Source: Loripinus fragilis (Eukaryota > Mollusca > Bivalvia > Lucinida > Lucinidae). From it: DNA of 64,000 nucleotides. This document shows, piece after piece, positions 43,205 through 54,662 of the stretch. The notes under the pieces are model-generated. The model was not told the origin of the DNA. It was given only the letters and a program-made list of their open reading frames with translations, and ran no database searches. The translations under genes were made by a program, and so were the position numbers. The stretch covers positions 86,051,950 to 86,115,949 of the forward strand of contig OZ026518.1 of assembly GCA_964019695.1 (NCBI GenBank), in the 5' to 3' direction. How positions within the stretch are numbered: position 1 is the stretch's first letter; every line of letters begins with the position of its first letter.

Positions 43205-46200
43205 AACAGCAGTTTTAGGGCAATATGATGAGGTCAATACTACTACCTTGAGGCCCAGTATATGACACATGAGGTAAGTACACAGCCAAGAGGCCAAGTA
43301 TCTACTGCTAGATGTCAGTACTACTACCTTGAGGCCCAGTATATGACACATGTGGACAGTTCACATCAGTGAGGCCAAGTATCTACTGCTAGATGTCAGT
43401 ACTACTACCTTGAGGCCCAGTATATGACACATGGGGTAAATACACATCAGTGAGACCATGTATCTACTGCTAGATGTCATTACTACTGCCATAAGGCCCA
43501 GTATATGACACATGAGGCAAGTACACATCAGTGAGACCAAGTATCTACTGCTAGATGTCAGTACTACTACCTTGAGGCCCAGTATTTGACACATGAGATC
43601 AGTACACATCAGTGAGACCAAGTATCTGCTGCTAAATGTCAGTACTACTACCTTGAGGCCTAGTATATGACACATGAGGACAGTACACATCAGTGAGACC
43701 AAGTATCTACTGCTAGATGTTAGTACTACTACCTTGAGGCCCAGTATTTGACACATGAGGTCAGTACACATCAGTGAGACCAAGTATCTACTGCTAGATG
43801 TCATTACTACTGCCATAAGGCCCAGTATATGACACATGAGGCAAGTACACATCAGTGAGACCAAGTATCTAATGCTAGATGTCAGTACTACTACCTTGAG
43901 GCCCAGTATATGACACATGAGGACAGTACACATCAGTGAGACCAAGTATCTACTGCTAGATGTTAGTACTACTACCTTGAGGCCCAGTATTTGACACATG
44001 AGGTCAGTACACATCAGTGAGACCAAGTATCTACTGCTAGATGTCATTACTACTGCCATAAGGCCCAGTATATGACACATGAGGCAAGTACACATCAGTG
44101 AGACCAAGTATCTACTGCTAGATGTCAGTACTACTACCTTGAGGCCCAGTATATGTCACATGAGGTCAGTTTACATCAGTGAGACCAAGTATCTGCTGCT
44201 AAATGTCAGTACTACTACCTTGAGGCCTAGTATATGACACATGTGGACAGTACACATCAGTGAGACCAAGTATCTACTGCTAGATATCAGAACTACTACC
44301 TTGAGGCCCAGTATATGACACATGAGATCATTACACATCAGTGAGACCAAGTATCTACTGCTAGATGTCAGTACTTATACCTTGAGGGCCCGTATGTGAC
44401 ACATGAGGTCAGTACACATCAGTGAGACCAAGTATCTACTGCTAGATGTCAGTACTACTACCTTGAGGCCCAGTATATGTCACATGAGGTCAGTTTACAT
44501 CAGTGAGACCAAGTATCTGCTGCTAAATGTCAGTACTACTACCTTAAGGCCTAGTATATGACACATGAGGTCAGTACACATCAGTGAGACCAAGTATCTA
44601 CTGCTAGATGTCAGTACTACTACCTTGAGGCCTAGTATATGACACATGTGGACAGTACACATCAGTGAGACCAAGTATCTACTGCTAGATATCAGTACTA
44701 CTACCTTGAGGCCCAGTATATGACACATGAGATCATTACACATCAGTGAGACCAAGTATCTACTGCTAGATGTCAGTACTTATACCTTGAGTCCAATCAT
44801 ATGACACATGAGGACAGAACACAGTAGTGAGACCAAGTATCTACTGCTAGATGTTAGTACTACTACCTTGAGGCCCAGTATTCAACACATGAGGTCAGTA
44901 CACATCAGTGAGACCAAGTATCTACTGCTAGATGTCTGTACTACTGCCATGAGGCCCAGTATATGACACATGGGGTAAGTCCACATCAGTGAGACCAAGT
45001 ATCTTATGCTAGATGTCAGTACTACTACCTTGAGGCCCAGTATATGACACATGAGGTCAGTACACATCAGTGAGACCAAGTATCTACTGCTAGATGTCAG
45101 TACTACTACCTTGAGGCCCAGTATTTGACACATGAGGTCAGTACACATCAGTGAGACCAAGTATCTACTGCTAGATGTCATTACTACTGCCATAAGGCAC
45201 AGTATATGACACATGAGGCAAGTACACATCAGTGAGACCAAGTATCTAATGCTAGATGTCAGTACTACTACCTTGAAGCCCAGTATATGACACATAAGGA
45301 AAGTACACATCAGTGAGACCAAGTATCTACTGCTAGATGTCAGTACTACTACCTTGAGGCCCAGTATATGACACATGAGGTCAGTACACATCAGTGAGAC
45401 CAAGTATCTACTGCTAGGTGTCATTACTACTACCTTGAGGCCCCGTATGTGACACATGAGGTCAGTACACATCAGTGAGACCAAGTATCTACTGCTAGAT
45501 GTCAGTACTACTACCTTGAGACCCAGTATATGTCATATGAGGTCAGTTTACATCATTGAGACCAAGTATCTACTGCTTAATGTCAGTACTACTACCTTGA
45601 GGCCTAGTATATGACACATGTGGACAGTACAAATCAGTGAGACCAAGTATCTACTGCTAGATGTCAGAACTACTACCTTGAGGCCCAGTATATGACACAT
45701 GAGTTCATTACACATCAGTGAGACCAAGTATCTACAGCTAGATGTCAGTACTTATACCTTGAGTCCAATTATATGACATATGAGGACAGTACACATCATT
45801 GAGACCAAGTATCTACTGCTAGATGTTAGTACTACTACCTTGAGGCCCAGTATTCGGCACATGAGGTCAGTACACATCAGTGAGACCAAGTATCTACTGC
45901 TAGATGTCTGTACTACTGCCATGAGGCCCAGTATATGACACATGGGGTAAGTCCACATCAGTGAGACCAAGTATCTTATGCTAGATGTCAGTACTACTAC
46001 TTTGAGGCCCAGTATATGACACATAAGGTAAGTACACATCAGCGAGAACAAGTATCTACTGCTAGATGACAGTACTACTACTTTGAGGCCCAGTATATGA
46101 CACATGAGGTCAGTACACAACAGTGAGACCAAGTATCTACTGCTAGATGTCAGTACTACTACCTTGAGGCCCAGTATATGACACATTAGGTCAGTACACA

Positions 46201-47265
46201 TCAGTGAGACCAAGTATCTACTGCTAGATGTCAGTACTACTACCTTGAGGCCCAGTATATGACACATAAGGTAAGTACACATCAGCAAGACCAAGTATCT
46301 ACTGCTAGATGACAGTACTACTACTTTGAGGCCCAGTATATGACACATGTGGACAGTACACCTCAGTGAGACCAAGTATCTAATGCTAGATGTCAGTACT
46401 ACTACCTTGAGGCCCAGTATATGACACATGAGATCAGTACACATCAGTGAGACCAAGAATCTACTGCTAGATGTCAGTACTACTACCTTGAGGCACAGTA
46501 TATGACACATGAGGTCAGTACACATCAGTGAGACCAAGTATCTAATGCTAGATGTCAGTACTACTACCTTGAGGCCCAGTATATGACACATGAGGTCAGT
46601 ACACATCAGTGAGACCAAGAATCTACTGCTAGATGTCAGTACTACTACCTTGAGGCCCAGTATATGACACATGAGGTCAGTACACATCAGTGAGACCAAG
46701 TATCTAATGCTAGATGTCAGTACTACTACCTTGAGGCCCAGTATATGACACATGAGGTCAGTACACATCAGTGAGACCAAGTATCTACTGCTATATGTCA
46801 GTACTACTACCTTGAGGCCCAGTTTATGACACATGAGGTCAGTACACATCAGTGAGACCAAGTATCTACTGCTATATGTCAGTTCCACTACCTTGAGGCC
46901 CAGTATATGACACATGAGTTCATTACACTTCAGTGAGACCAAGTATCTACTGCTAGATGTCAGGATCTTACGTTGAGGCCCAGTATATGACACATGAGGT
47001 AAGTGCACATCAGTGAGACCAAGTATCTACTGCTAGATATCAGTACTACTACCTTGAGGCCCAGTATATGACACATAAGGTAAGTACACATCAGTGAGAC
47101 CAAGTATCTACTGCTAGATTTCAGTACTACTACCTTGAGGCCCAGTATATGACACATGAGGTCAGTACACATCAGTGAGACCAAGTATCTACTGCTAGAT
47201 GTCAGTACTACTACCTTGAGGCCCAGTATATGACACATGAGGTCAGTACACATCAGTGAGATCAA
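43205..47265 (-). repeat. Homogenised 81-bp satellite, about 50 units
   Basis: The unit is 'gaggtcagtacacatcagtg' + 'agaccaagtatctactgcta' + 'gatgtcagtactactacctt' + 'gaggcccagtatatgacacat', 81 bases. Because 81 is a multiple of three, minus-strand ORFs of 200-418 codons repeat a 27-residue motif (LMCTDLMCHILGLKVVVLTS and variants). Each unit consists of two ~40-base halves related to the monomer at 37365-39410. Several diagnostic variants ('tgccataaggcccag', 'tttgaggcccag') recur in sets, which suggests multi-unit duplications. I treat it as non-coding satellite. Confidence 0.93.
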
Positions 47266-47400
47266 GTATCTACTTTTCCCTCCTTTTTTTTCTCTTTTTT
47301 TTCCTCTTTTTCTCTTCTTTCCTCTCTTTTTTTTCTTTTACCCTCTCTTTTCCTTCTTTTTCTCTCTTCTTTTTCCCTCTTTTCCCTTCTTTTTATTTTA
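47266..47400 (+). repeat. Pyrimidine (T/C) tract at the satellite edge
   Basis: Almost pure T and C between the end of the 81-bp array and a SINE. ORFs through it are Phe/Ser/Leu-rich artefacts. Confidence 0.9.
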
Positions 47401-47409
47401 TGGATGGTG

Positions 47410-47755
47410 CTGCAGTCTTACCCGCTATGGCCTTAGCGCAGTCGGTAACGTGTCTGGCTACAGATGCGTGTCTGACTGCAGATCCAGGGGTCGCGAGTTC
47501 GATTCCGGCCCGGTACCATACTTTCGTGGAGATTGATCATGAAATAATTTCTACGGTCATTCTCCTCCCTTCCGCTGATTTATTCAAGAAGGATTGTTGT
47601 CAGTTACAAGCGAAAGTATGGACAAATTACTGGTTAACCGCTTGCTCAAGCCTGCCCAGGAAAAAGTGTGGTTAAGTGAACTGACCGTCCCGCAATGACC
47701 ATAGCTGTTGACATGGGACGTAAAGCAACAAAAAACAAACAAACATAAAATTTCT
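47410..47755 (+). mobile_element. tRNA-derived SINE, second type (SINE-2)
   Basis: A-box-like TTAGCGCAGTCGG (47433) and B-box AGTTCGATTCC (47496) lie in 'ggccttagcgcagtcggtaa' and 'gggtcgcgagttcgattccg'. Part of the head seems duplicated ('tgtctggctacagatgcg' / 'tgtctgactgcagatcc'). The ~250-base body has 'cagttacaagcgaaagtatg' and 'gctcaagcctgcccagg', and ends 'gttgacatgggacgtaaagc' plus CAACAAAAAACAAAC. The last ~20 bases match the SINE-1 tail although head and body differ. Confidence 0.82.
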
Positions 47756-48639
47756 TCAGAGAATATATTAGGATCCTCAAAATGCATGTTACCAAAATTA
47801 TACAAACTGTTCCATTACACAGAACAAATTAGTCATTATAATTGTATCTGTTAGCACACTCAAAAGGTTGCAATCATTTAGTAAGAGTGCTTGAATGGAA
47901 AATTGGGAGCTTGAATGGAAAATAGGGATTTTTCTGTCTTGACTGGGGCCAGTCTAATACCTCCAACTAAAAATAAAAGATACTCTTATTTTTTCTGGTG
48001 TATCAATTTGTTTTCAGGACTGATGCCAGTCTAGACTTAAAGTACCATCCAATACCATAAGTATGTCGAACAGTTTGGATTTGGATGACAACCAACATTT
48101 TGCTAGTCTGATTAGGGTCTGAAAGGTTAATAGTAGGACTAGCATGCAAAGGGTCCATACATTTCATCTGGTACATGACCTTAGAGATGTCAGACTTTAT
48201 ATGCATTTATGCATTCGCAAATCATCTCTATACCAGGTTGGCCTAGGTCAATCTTTGAAGAACATGATGCAATCAGAATTTCAAGATAGACTGGGAAACC
48301 AGAAAATGACTATTCTATATTTATAAATGACATCAGTTTAATCTTAGACAGAGGTCCCATGATTGGTTACATTTGGTCACATGCTCCTCCATGGTACAGC
48401 TCTAATTCTCACCTTATTTATTGTGTTTAGGTGCACCTAAACAAAAATGTTAACGATAAAAGAACATTTTTTGAAACTGAGTTACCCAAATACTGTGACA
48501 ACAATGGACAATGTCCACTTATCAAAACATGTTCTGGTGTCACTTTTAACGCATCCCCCGCCTACAACATACTCGTATCTGTATCACGATACATGTAATC
48601 GGAGGCGGCTGCTGTTTTAACAGACAAAACAACAACAAT

Positions 48640-48720
48640 TGAAAATGACCAGGAAATGCCACAATCACAGATGACAGACTAGCCCATGGCACCAAGAGGA
48701 AGAGACACAAACTTGAACAC
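48640..48720 (+). repeat. Third copy of the dispersed repeat seen at 4195-4510
   Basis: 'gaccaggaaatgccacaatc', 'cccatggcaccaagagga' and 'agagacacaaacttgaacac' match the two copies upstream of the pyrimidine array. Confidence 0.55.
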
Positions 48721-48804
48721 AGGTAGTTTCGTTTGTGTTGATGCTTTACATTTACAGTCAACAATTAATGTTTCAGTCTTGGTACATTTGCCTGGTTTAA
48801 ATTA

Positions 48805-48989
48805 CAGTGAAACCTGTGTAAAACGGCCACTCTCAAAAAGACAGAAAATTAGTCTTCAAGACCAATATTATTGCAGAATGCTCGAAAGGGAGCATTCTGC
48901 TATACTTTGGACCTTCATTAAGCTACCATTTGTCATTAAGATCTTTGTTTTGTCAATTTTTGAGTGGCTGTTTTATACATCTTTTACTG
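48805..48989. mobile_element. mariner/Tc1-type MITE, copy 3
   Basis: CAGTGAAACCTGTGTAAAAC to 'cttttactg', with TA on both sides (48803-48804 and 48990-48991). Internal palindrome 'gcagaatgctcgaaa' / 'gggagcattctgc' and 'taagctaccatttgtcatta' are shared with the copy at 2443. Confidence 0.87.
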
Positions 48990-49019
48990 TAGTACTAAGA
49001 AATTAATTTGATGATAAAG

Positions 49020-49205
49020 TGCCTTGTTCTACGACACAACACAGTGCCTCCGAAGATGCTCAAGGTCTCAAGTCGAGCCCTCTAACACTGACCCAGCCAG
49101 CATGCTATCTCGGGCCACTTTCGGCCCACCAGCCAAATGGCATTTCGCTGGCGGGCCGAAAGTGGCTCGCATTCATGTGCTTACTGGGGAGCCACTGCAC
49201 ACCTG
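49020..49205 (-). mobile_element. Degenerate SINE-1 interrupted by hairpin H5
   Basis: 'cacaacacagtg', 'ggtctcaagtcgagccctct' and 'aacactga' read as the SINE-1 head on the minus strand. The sequence then breaks and resumes with 'gagccactgcac' after the hairpin. Joining the two at GA restores the SINE-1 order 'ccactgagccactgc'. Confidence 0.7.
49092..49189. mobile_element. Hairpin element, family H, copy H5, inserted in a SINE
   Basis: Outer ends CCCAGCCAGCATG and 'catgtgcttactggg'. Core arms 'gggccactttcggcccacca' and the complement of 'gcgggccgaaagtggct' form a long stem. The host SINE shows that only GA is repeated at the borders, so the target duplication is 2 bases or the insertion has none. 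Confidence 0.85.
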
Positions 49206-49594
49206 TAACGAACACGTTACTAGTCATGCTAGTATAGACATAAAAACTAACAAGTCGTGTTACCTAAGATTATCATAAAATACTTAAAATACTGCCAAAT
49301 GAATTGTTCTTGGCTTTTGTAAATGCCTATATCATTTGCTGTACTAGTTGAATGCAACATGAAACAAATGAGCATTGGGACTAGTCATGCTATTATAGAC
49401 ATAAAAACTAACAAGACCCGAGAAAGGGCAAATTATCAAAGCTGCTGGTTCTCTCTTCTGCCCAACAAGAAGCGGCATAAAGCATTCCATCACAAAACAA
49501 AGACAAGAACACAAACACACACTCCCACACGTTACTGTGTACAAAAACAGTTAGCAACAGCAAAAACCCAGGGCGGGTACTCTCATTTTTTCTT

Positions 49595-49908
49595 CATACG
49601 TAGGCTCGGGCCCAGCATCTACTGTTCACCCCAACAAAAATATCAGGAATTTCAAACACCCCCAAAAATATTTGAAATTTTAGCAACCCAAAAAAATATC
49701 CCAGTCCCCACCTTGACCTTAAGAAAAGACCATAAAATGCATAGAAATGACCTCTAGATATAGTCCAATTTTGTGATGACCCCAAAATAATATCCTCAAA
49801 ATCTTCATACCCTCCCCCCCCCCCAAAAAAAAATCATTTTTCTGAAAACCCCAAAAAATATTGAAATTCAAAATTTAAACCCCCAAAAATGACCTGAGCC
49901 TACGTATG
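49595..49908 (+). mobile_element. TIR element, family T, copy 1
   Basis: CATACGTAGGCTCGGG at the left and CCTGAGCCTACGTATG at the right. A/C-rich interior ('ccccaaaaatatttgaaatt', 'ccttaagaaaagac'). An inverted copy lies at 58142-58418 and shares 'ggtactctcattttttc' outside. The 63- and 144-codon ORFs are artefacts. Confidence 0.78.
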
Positions 49909-49924
49909 ATTGAAAAAATCATTG

Positions 49925-49951
49925 CCCCCCTCCCCCCCCCCCCCCCCCCCA
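49925..49951 (+). repeat. Poly-C run
   Basis: A long C run with one T interruption directly beyond family T copy 1. A similar C run (58436-58453) follows copy 2, so the run seems to belong to the element's border. Confidence 0.88.
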
Positions 49952-49994
49952 GCAAACCCATCGTCTTGTTAGAGCAAGCAGTGGCATTGTACTG

Positions 49995-51436
49995 ATACAA
50001 GAATTGGGGTAATTAAAATAGTAATTGTAATTAATTGTAATTTAAGTACATTTCTAAAGTAATTGCATGTAATTGCAATTAAGATATTTCTTTAATTACA
50101 GTAATTGAATGCAATTAAATACATGGCCAAAATCGGAGTAATTAACAATTACTTGCAATTACTTTTTAATTACTTTTCATATCACTTATGAACTTTTGTT
50201 ACCTAAGATTATCATAAAATACTTAAAATACTGCGATATGAATTGTTCTTTGCTTTTGTAAATGCCTATATCATTTGCTGTACTAGTTGAATGCAACATG
50301 AAACAAATGAGAAATGGGACTAGTCATGCTAGTATAGACATAAAAATAGAATATTATAACAATTTTACCGCAGCACAGACAGTATGTTACTTCTTCTATA
50401 TCTTTTTAAGCAAATTATTCTCTTATAAAAGATATGGCTTTGTGACGATCTACCTTCAATAGTTAAGTTACCAAAACAATACAAAAACAAAGGTGTGAAA
50501 AATCTGAACAATAGTTTATACTCAGACAATAGTTGGCTCCTTAAAGGCATTTTGTTAAATTTTCACGCCTAGTATTAACACACTCATATGCTAAGGTGCG
50601 TGACCCAATCTATCAACTACACTTTTTTAAGCCCTTAAATTGCTCATTTGCCATTTTCGAATTAATTGTGATTCAGAAAAATAAATTCTATTTCAATCAT
50701 TCAGTGAACCTGGGGCCCATCATTGTTGATATAATAACAAAAAAGAAAAATGAATGTTCCAGTGGTAACTGAACTAGCAACCTCTTGCTTGCCAAGCCAG
50801 CATTTTAAGAGACTAGTAATATTTTAGTTTGTCACTATCTGATATTCTTTTTGTACTTTTTTGTCAACTTTCAGAACTCAAGGGGCCACACAGATTTTTT
50901 ATCAACACATTTTAAAAAACAGTTATTCTCTGGCATTTAAGTTAGTTTTACAAAATAATTTCTATGGCTTATCGTCCACAGTTTTTTAGACTTTTTTTCA
51001 GGCGAATGTGTATTCCTGAATTTTGATCTGCAGTTAACAGCTAGTTTGAAAACTTTTGCAATGTAGCCTCCCCTCTCCAAAATAAAATAGATTCTGCATT
51101 TTCTCTTCTTTTAAGTTGCCTTAATCACTTGACTATAATTTAATACAAGAAGAAAAAATAAAATCAATCTAATAGACATAATGAATTTAGAATATCAAAA
51201 TTACTTAGACTTTTTAGGAGTTTTTAACTCATTTCAAATATCTCTTAAATTAAAATCTGATGAAGCTATCTAAGTGGCAGTGAAATGTAATTGTAATGTA
51301 ATTAATTATATTTGGCAAAGTAATTGTATGTTAATAATTATTCTGCTCAAAAGCCATATAATTGTAATTTAATTGAAAAATTTCCAATGAAATTGTATGT
51401 AATTAATTACTTTTTCAAAGTTATTGATCCCAAGTC
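49995..51436. mobile_element. 1.4-kb element with AATTAC-rich inverted ends
   Basis: The left ~190 bases and right ~155 bases consist largely of 'gtaattgtaattaattgtaa' type words and are inverted, with outer edges 'caagaattgggg' and 'tgatcccaagtctg'. The interior is AT-rich and lacks an ORF above 66 codons. Such ends are seen in some invertebrate DNA transposons; the superfamily is not determined. Confidence 0.62.
50350..51280. other. Interior of the AATTAC element, no gene
   Basis: AT-rich with short ORFs only (at most 66 codons). No transposase motif visible. Confidence 0.5.
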
Positions 51437-51714
51437 TGACTGATATACATTACTATTGTAGACCTAATGCATATGAATTTAGGCTGAAAATTCAAATTCC
51501 GATTGGAATGCATTTACAACTTTTCCTATTAGCGCAATATCATAAAAACAATTCCTGTGTTTATGTATTTGTTCCTATCGGCGCTAAGGCCGGTCTGTAT
51601 ATTGAGACATCTCTGTTAGGAAAACCACTACGCAAACTGCATAAGGAATGTTGCATAAATGTAGAATTTTACCTTATTTATGTAAACTCCATTGACGCAG
51701 GTGATTCATTGTGC

Positions 51715-51815
51715 ATCCCAGCCAGCAATTACAGTCTTGGGCCACTATCGACCGAAATGGAGAAATAGCATTTCAATGGTGGGCCGCTCGTGGCCCGCTT
51801 TCGTTGCTAACTGTG
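51715..51815. mobile_element. Hairpin element, family H, copy H6
   Basis: 'catcccagccagcaattaca', 'gggccactatcgaccgaaat' and 'ggtgggccgctcgtggcccg' follow family H order. The two arms have several mismatches. Confidence 0.72.
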
Positions 51816-51984
51816 ATGTTACTGTGAAAGAATATATTAGCTCGCACCGAAGAAAGAACAGCCACTGTCTGGCAATGAATTTGGCTGGAAGCCCATACTT
51901 AGCTTCACACTCTCCATCTTTATGAGCATGACCCTGTGACATGACCCTGAAATTCACCAATTCGAAGTAAGTAGTTTTCATAGC

Positions 51985-52620
51985 TTACATGCTGTTGGTG
52001 ATTTTTCGTCCATGTTGGATGACTTTGGTTTGATGAGCCTACCGGATGTGGTAATGTCCTTGACCATTTCTTGACATCAAATCATACTCCAGTACAGAGG
52101 GTTTAAATTGCACCTGGTATCTCTGACCATGATGCAGCTTGAGTTATGTCGTTTTCGCAGCTTATATCCATGCTGGATGAATTTAGTTTGGTGAGCTTAC
52201 AAGATGTGGTAATGTCCTCAATTTCTTGACATCAAATCATACTCCAGTACAGAGATATCAAATTGTACCTGGTATCTCTGAGAATTATGTCGTTTTCACA
52301 GCTTATAAATATCAATGCTGGATTAATTAAGTTTGGTAAGTTTTCCAGATGTGGTAATGTCCTTGACAATTACTTGACAACAAATACTCTAGTACAGAGA
52401 GTTCAAATTGTACCTGGTATCGCTGAGCATGATGCAGCTCGATGTACATATATAAAATTATGTAATTTTCACAGCTTATGTGATGATTTTTCATCCATAC
52501 TGGATGAATTTGGTTTAGTGAGCCTACCAGATGTGGTAATGTCCTTGACAATTTCTAAACATCATCTAGTACAGAGGAGTTAAACCATTGTACCTAGTAT
52601 CGCTGAGCATGATGATGTTA
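51985..52620 (+). repeat. Tandem repeat, four units of ~145-180 bp
   Basis: 'ctggatgaatttggttt', 'agatgtggtaatgtccttga', 'ccagtacagag' and 'gtacctggtatctctga' recur at about 52010, 52170, 52315 and 52495. ORFs (106 and 74 codons) on both strands come from the repeat. Confidence 0.88.
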
Positions 52621-53000
52621 CCCGCACAAAGGGCTTGGGTCTACATTTGTAGAAGTTGGAATGGAAAGAAAAATGACAAAATGTATTTTACTCGTCTGGC
52701 AGAAATAATAATCATTATTTATTTTTCCACTGCGAATCTTTAAATGAACCTTTACATTTAAGATGTATTACTTAAGACATTTAAGACACCCACATATGCG
52801 CCATCGGACCAACATCAACGCCATCCAATCTTATGTGACGTTTAAATTAACACATATCGCCATGATGTTAAACTCGGAAATGGCATTTTGGCAATTCCGA
52901 AGCCTCCGTTATGTCTGATTTAATTCAAAATATCCAGAAAACCAGCCAAGTTAGGTAAAAATTGAAAGTTGATACTTGACTGATAATATAAAATTTAAAT

Positions 53001-53160
53001 ATAAGTAATAAATTCAATTTTGATCTGTTCATGAAATCATGAACACTTCGGATTTCTTGTAAAGTTAACGTGAATACTGGACTTCGCTTACTTTGCAAGA
53101 GACCCGAAATCTTCATGATTTCATGAACAGACCAAAAATTGAATTCATTTCTTAAGTAAA
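53001..53160. repeat. Foldback of ~160 bp
   Basis: 'gatctgttcatgaaatcatg' and 'catgatttcatgaacagacc' pair, with 'aaattcaatttt' / 'aaaaattgaatt' outside. The loop has 'aaagttaacgtgaatactgg'. Confidence 0.85.
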
Positions 53161-53929
53161 TGTGTTAAAGATATCAAGACAAAGAATATAATCTACCCTT
53201 TTCGTGTTTATATTGTATAAAGTTTAGGAACGACGCGGCTACACCATACACTACATGGAATTTTAAGGGCAGATACATGTACATGTATACCTAATTAAAC
53301 AAAATCAAGGAGCAAGAGCTGCCTTCCTTCTTCGTGGCGCATTGTCTCCATATGAAATCAAACCTGTGAAGTTTCGTGAAGGTGTTCTATATTATGATAC
53401 GGGTACATTCATGGAATCAGGCCATGATGTATTGATAATTCAAAGGTTTAAATGCGTACTAATTATCTTCCTTCCATATTCACGACACATCCGGACACAC
53501 ATCGTCTCAATATGATGCATCCACCTGCGAAGTTCGTAAATATATCCACATGAACTTGACGTTCTGTCCTTATTTCACTTTGCCTCTAAATCAAAAGCTC
53601 ACTATATCATTACGACATCGCTATAGTGTTTTTCTGTATCTGAAAACATTTTGCAGGTTTTGAAGACCAAACTTGTGATAGCTATAGTTCCCTCTTTAAT
53701 TGCACGACGGTGGGTCAGGCCTCAGACTTAATGACTGCCCTGGCGTAAAGCTTTAATCTATTGGTTGGTGCATGGTGCTTGTCGTTGGCTGGGCCCACCG
53801 TAGCCCAACTTGATGTTTTCTTTAGGCTAGCTCTAACTATCTGTGAGTCGTGTTCCCTTTTCTTTGTATCATCATAATGACATTGTGTTAATTCGATGTG
53901 ATGCACCTTTGATGTGAATAATATGGAAT

Positions 53930-54110
53930 GTGGATTGATGAATAGATGGATTGACGGGCGGGTAGACGGACGAACGGTTGGTGGATTTTCGGGTGGGTGG
54001 ATAGGTGGGAAGACGGCCAGGCAGCCAGTCAACCATGCAAACAGACGAATGGCGGACGGACGGACAAATAGCTAGGCAGGTAGCCAGTCACACATGCAGG
54101 TAGGTACATA
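53930..54110 (+). repeat. Degenerate GGAC/GGTW simple repeat
   Basis: Words such as 'gggcgggtagacggacgaac', 'ggtgggtggataggtggg' and 'ggcggacggacggac' dominate. Similar to the tail at 16230 of the ~160-bp satellite. Confidence 0.75.
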
Positions 54111-54568
54111 TACCTAGCAAAAGGACCTCGTATACAGTACTATTCTTGATAGTGGAAGGTGGAAAGATACAAACTCCCCACAGTGGTGTACTTCCGGTTC
54201 AGAGACCTTCAGAATACACCACTGCCGCAACCCAGCTGAATATGTTGAAAATTTCAACATGGGGCTATCTGCAAACTCTGCCTGTTGTTTTTCCATTCAA
54301 TTTAATTCAATGATGGCTAGTCTGTAATTTCAATCCATCATTTGCACGATTCTGTGATTTATGTGAGAAATATTTACGAAAATGTAGACGAACTATAATT
54401 TTGGCAGGATTATTTGGTAGTTATAAGGCAAAGCTAGCAACGGGCACGTGACTGTCATGTGACTTCTAAGATGGAAGTTTGCTGACCGCGAAGAACAAGC
54501 GGAACAGAAATGATTTAATTGATGTTGCAGATTATAAACAATCGGCTTATGTCAGCAAGTTATTAGAG

Positions 54569-54662
54569 GGGGGGGGGGGGGGGGGAGTTTTCCCGGGGAT
54601 GGGATTCCTATAGAAACCCTTTGTCACTTATGATTTTCCAGGGGGGGGGGGGGGGGGGGGGC
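54569..54662 (+). repeat. Two poly-G runs
   Basis: Runs of about 17 and 20 G at 54569-54586 and 54641-54661, separated by ~55 bases, with a complementary 'cacccccc' after the second. Possible G-quadruplex and assembly-sensitive sites. Confidence 0.88.

Larger units (their letters stand above)
49258..50348 (+). repeat. Direct duplication of ~150 bp, 940 bases apart
   Basis: Segments 49258-49412 and 50200-50348 are nearly identical ('gttacctaagattatcataa', 'ctgtactagttgaatgcaac', 'gggactagtcatgct'). 'actagtcatgctagtataga' also occurs at 49222. Between the copies are a TIR element, C-runs and the left arm of the AATTAC element. Confidence 0.82.

Noticed and set aside
45752..47008. 418-codon minus-strand ORF (with 248-, 200-, 101- and 86-codon relatives)
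   Set aside because: Exact translation of the 81-bp satellite, period divisible by three. Frames start and stop wherever a unit is mutated. No support for expression.
43205..47265. CRISPR-like array
   Set aside because: The repeats at 18.5, 21.5, 37.4 and 43.2 kb are contiguous with no unique spacers, and the sequence is clearly from an animal genome.
47430..47515. True tRNA gene (also heads of SINE-1 copies and 61530-61600)
   Set aside because: A and B boxes are present but acceptor stems do not pair, and each head continues into a SINE body and tail.
49323..49757. 144-codon plus-strand ORF
   Set aside because: Crosses a duplicated segment and half of TIR element family T; composition and context are those of repeats.
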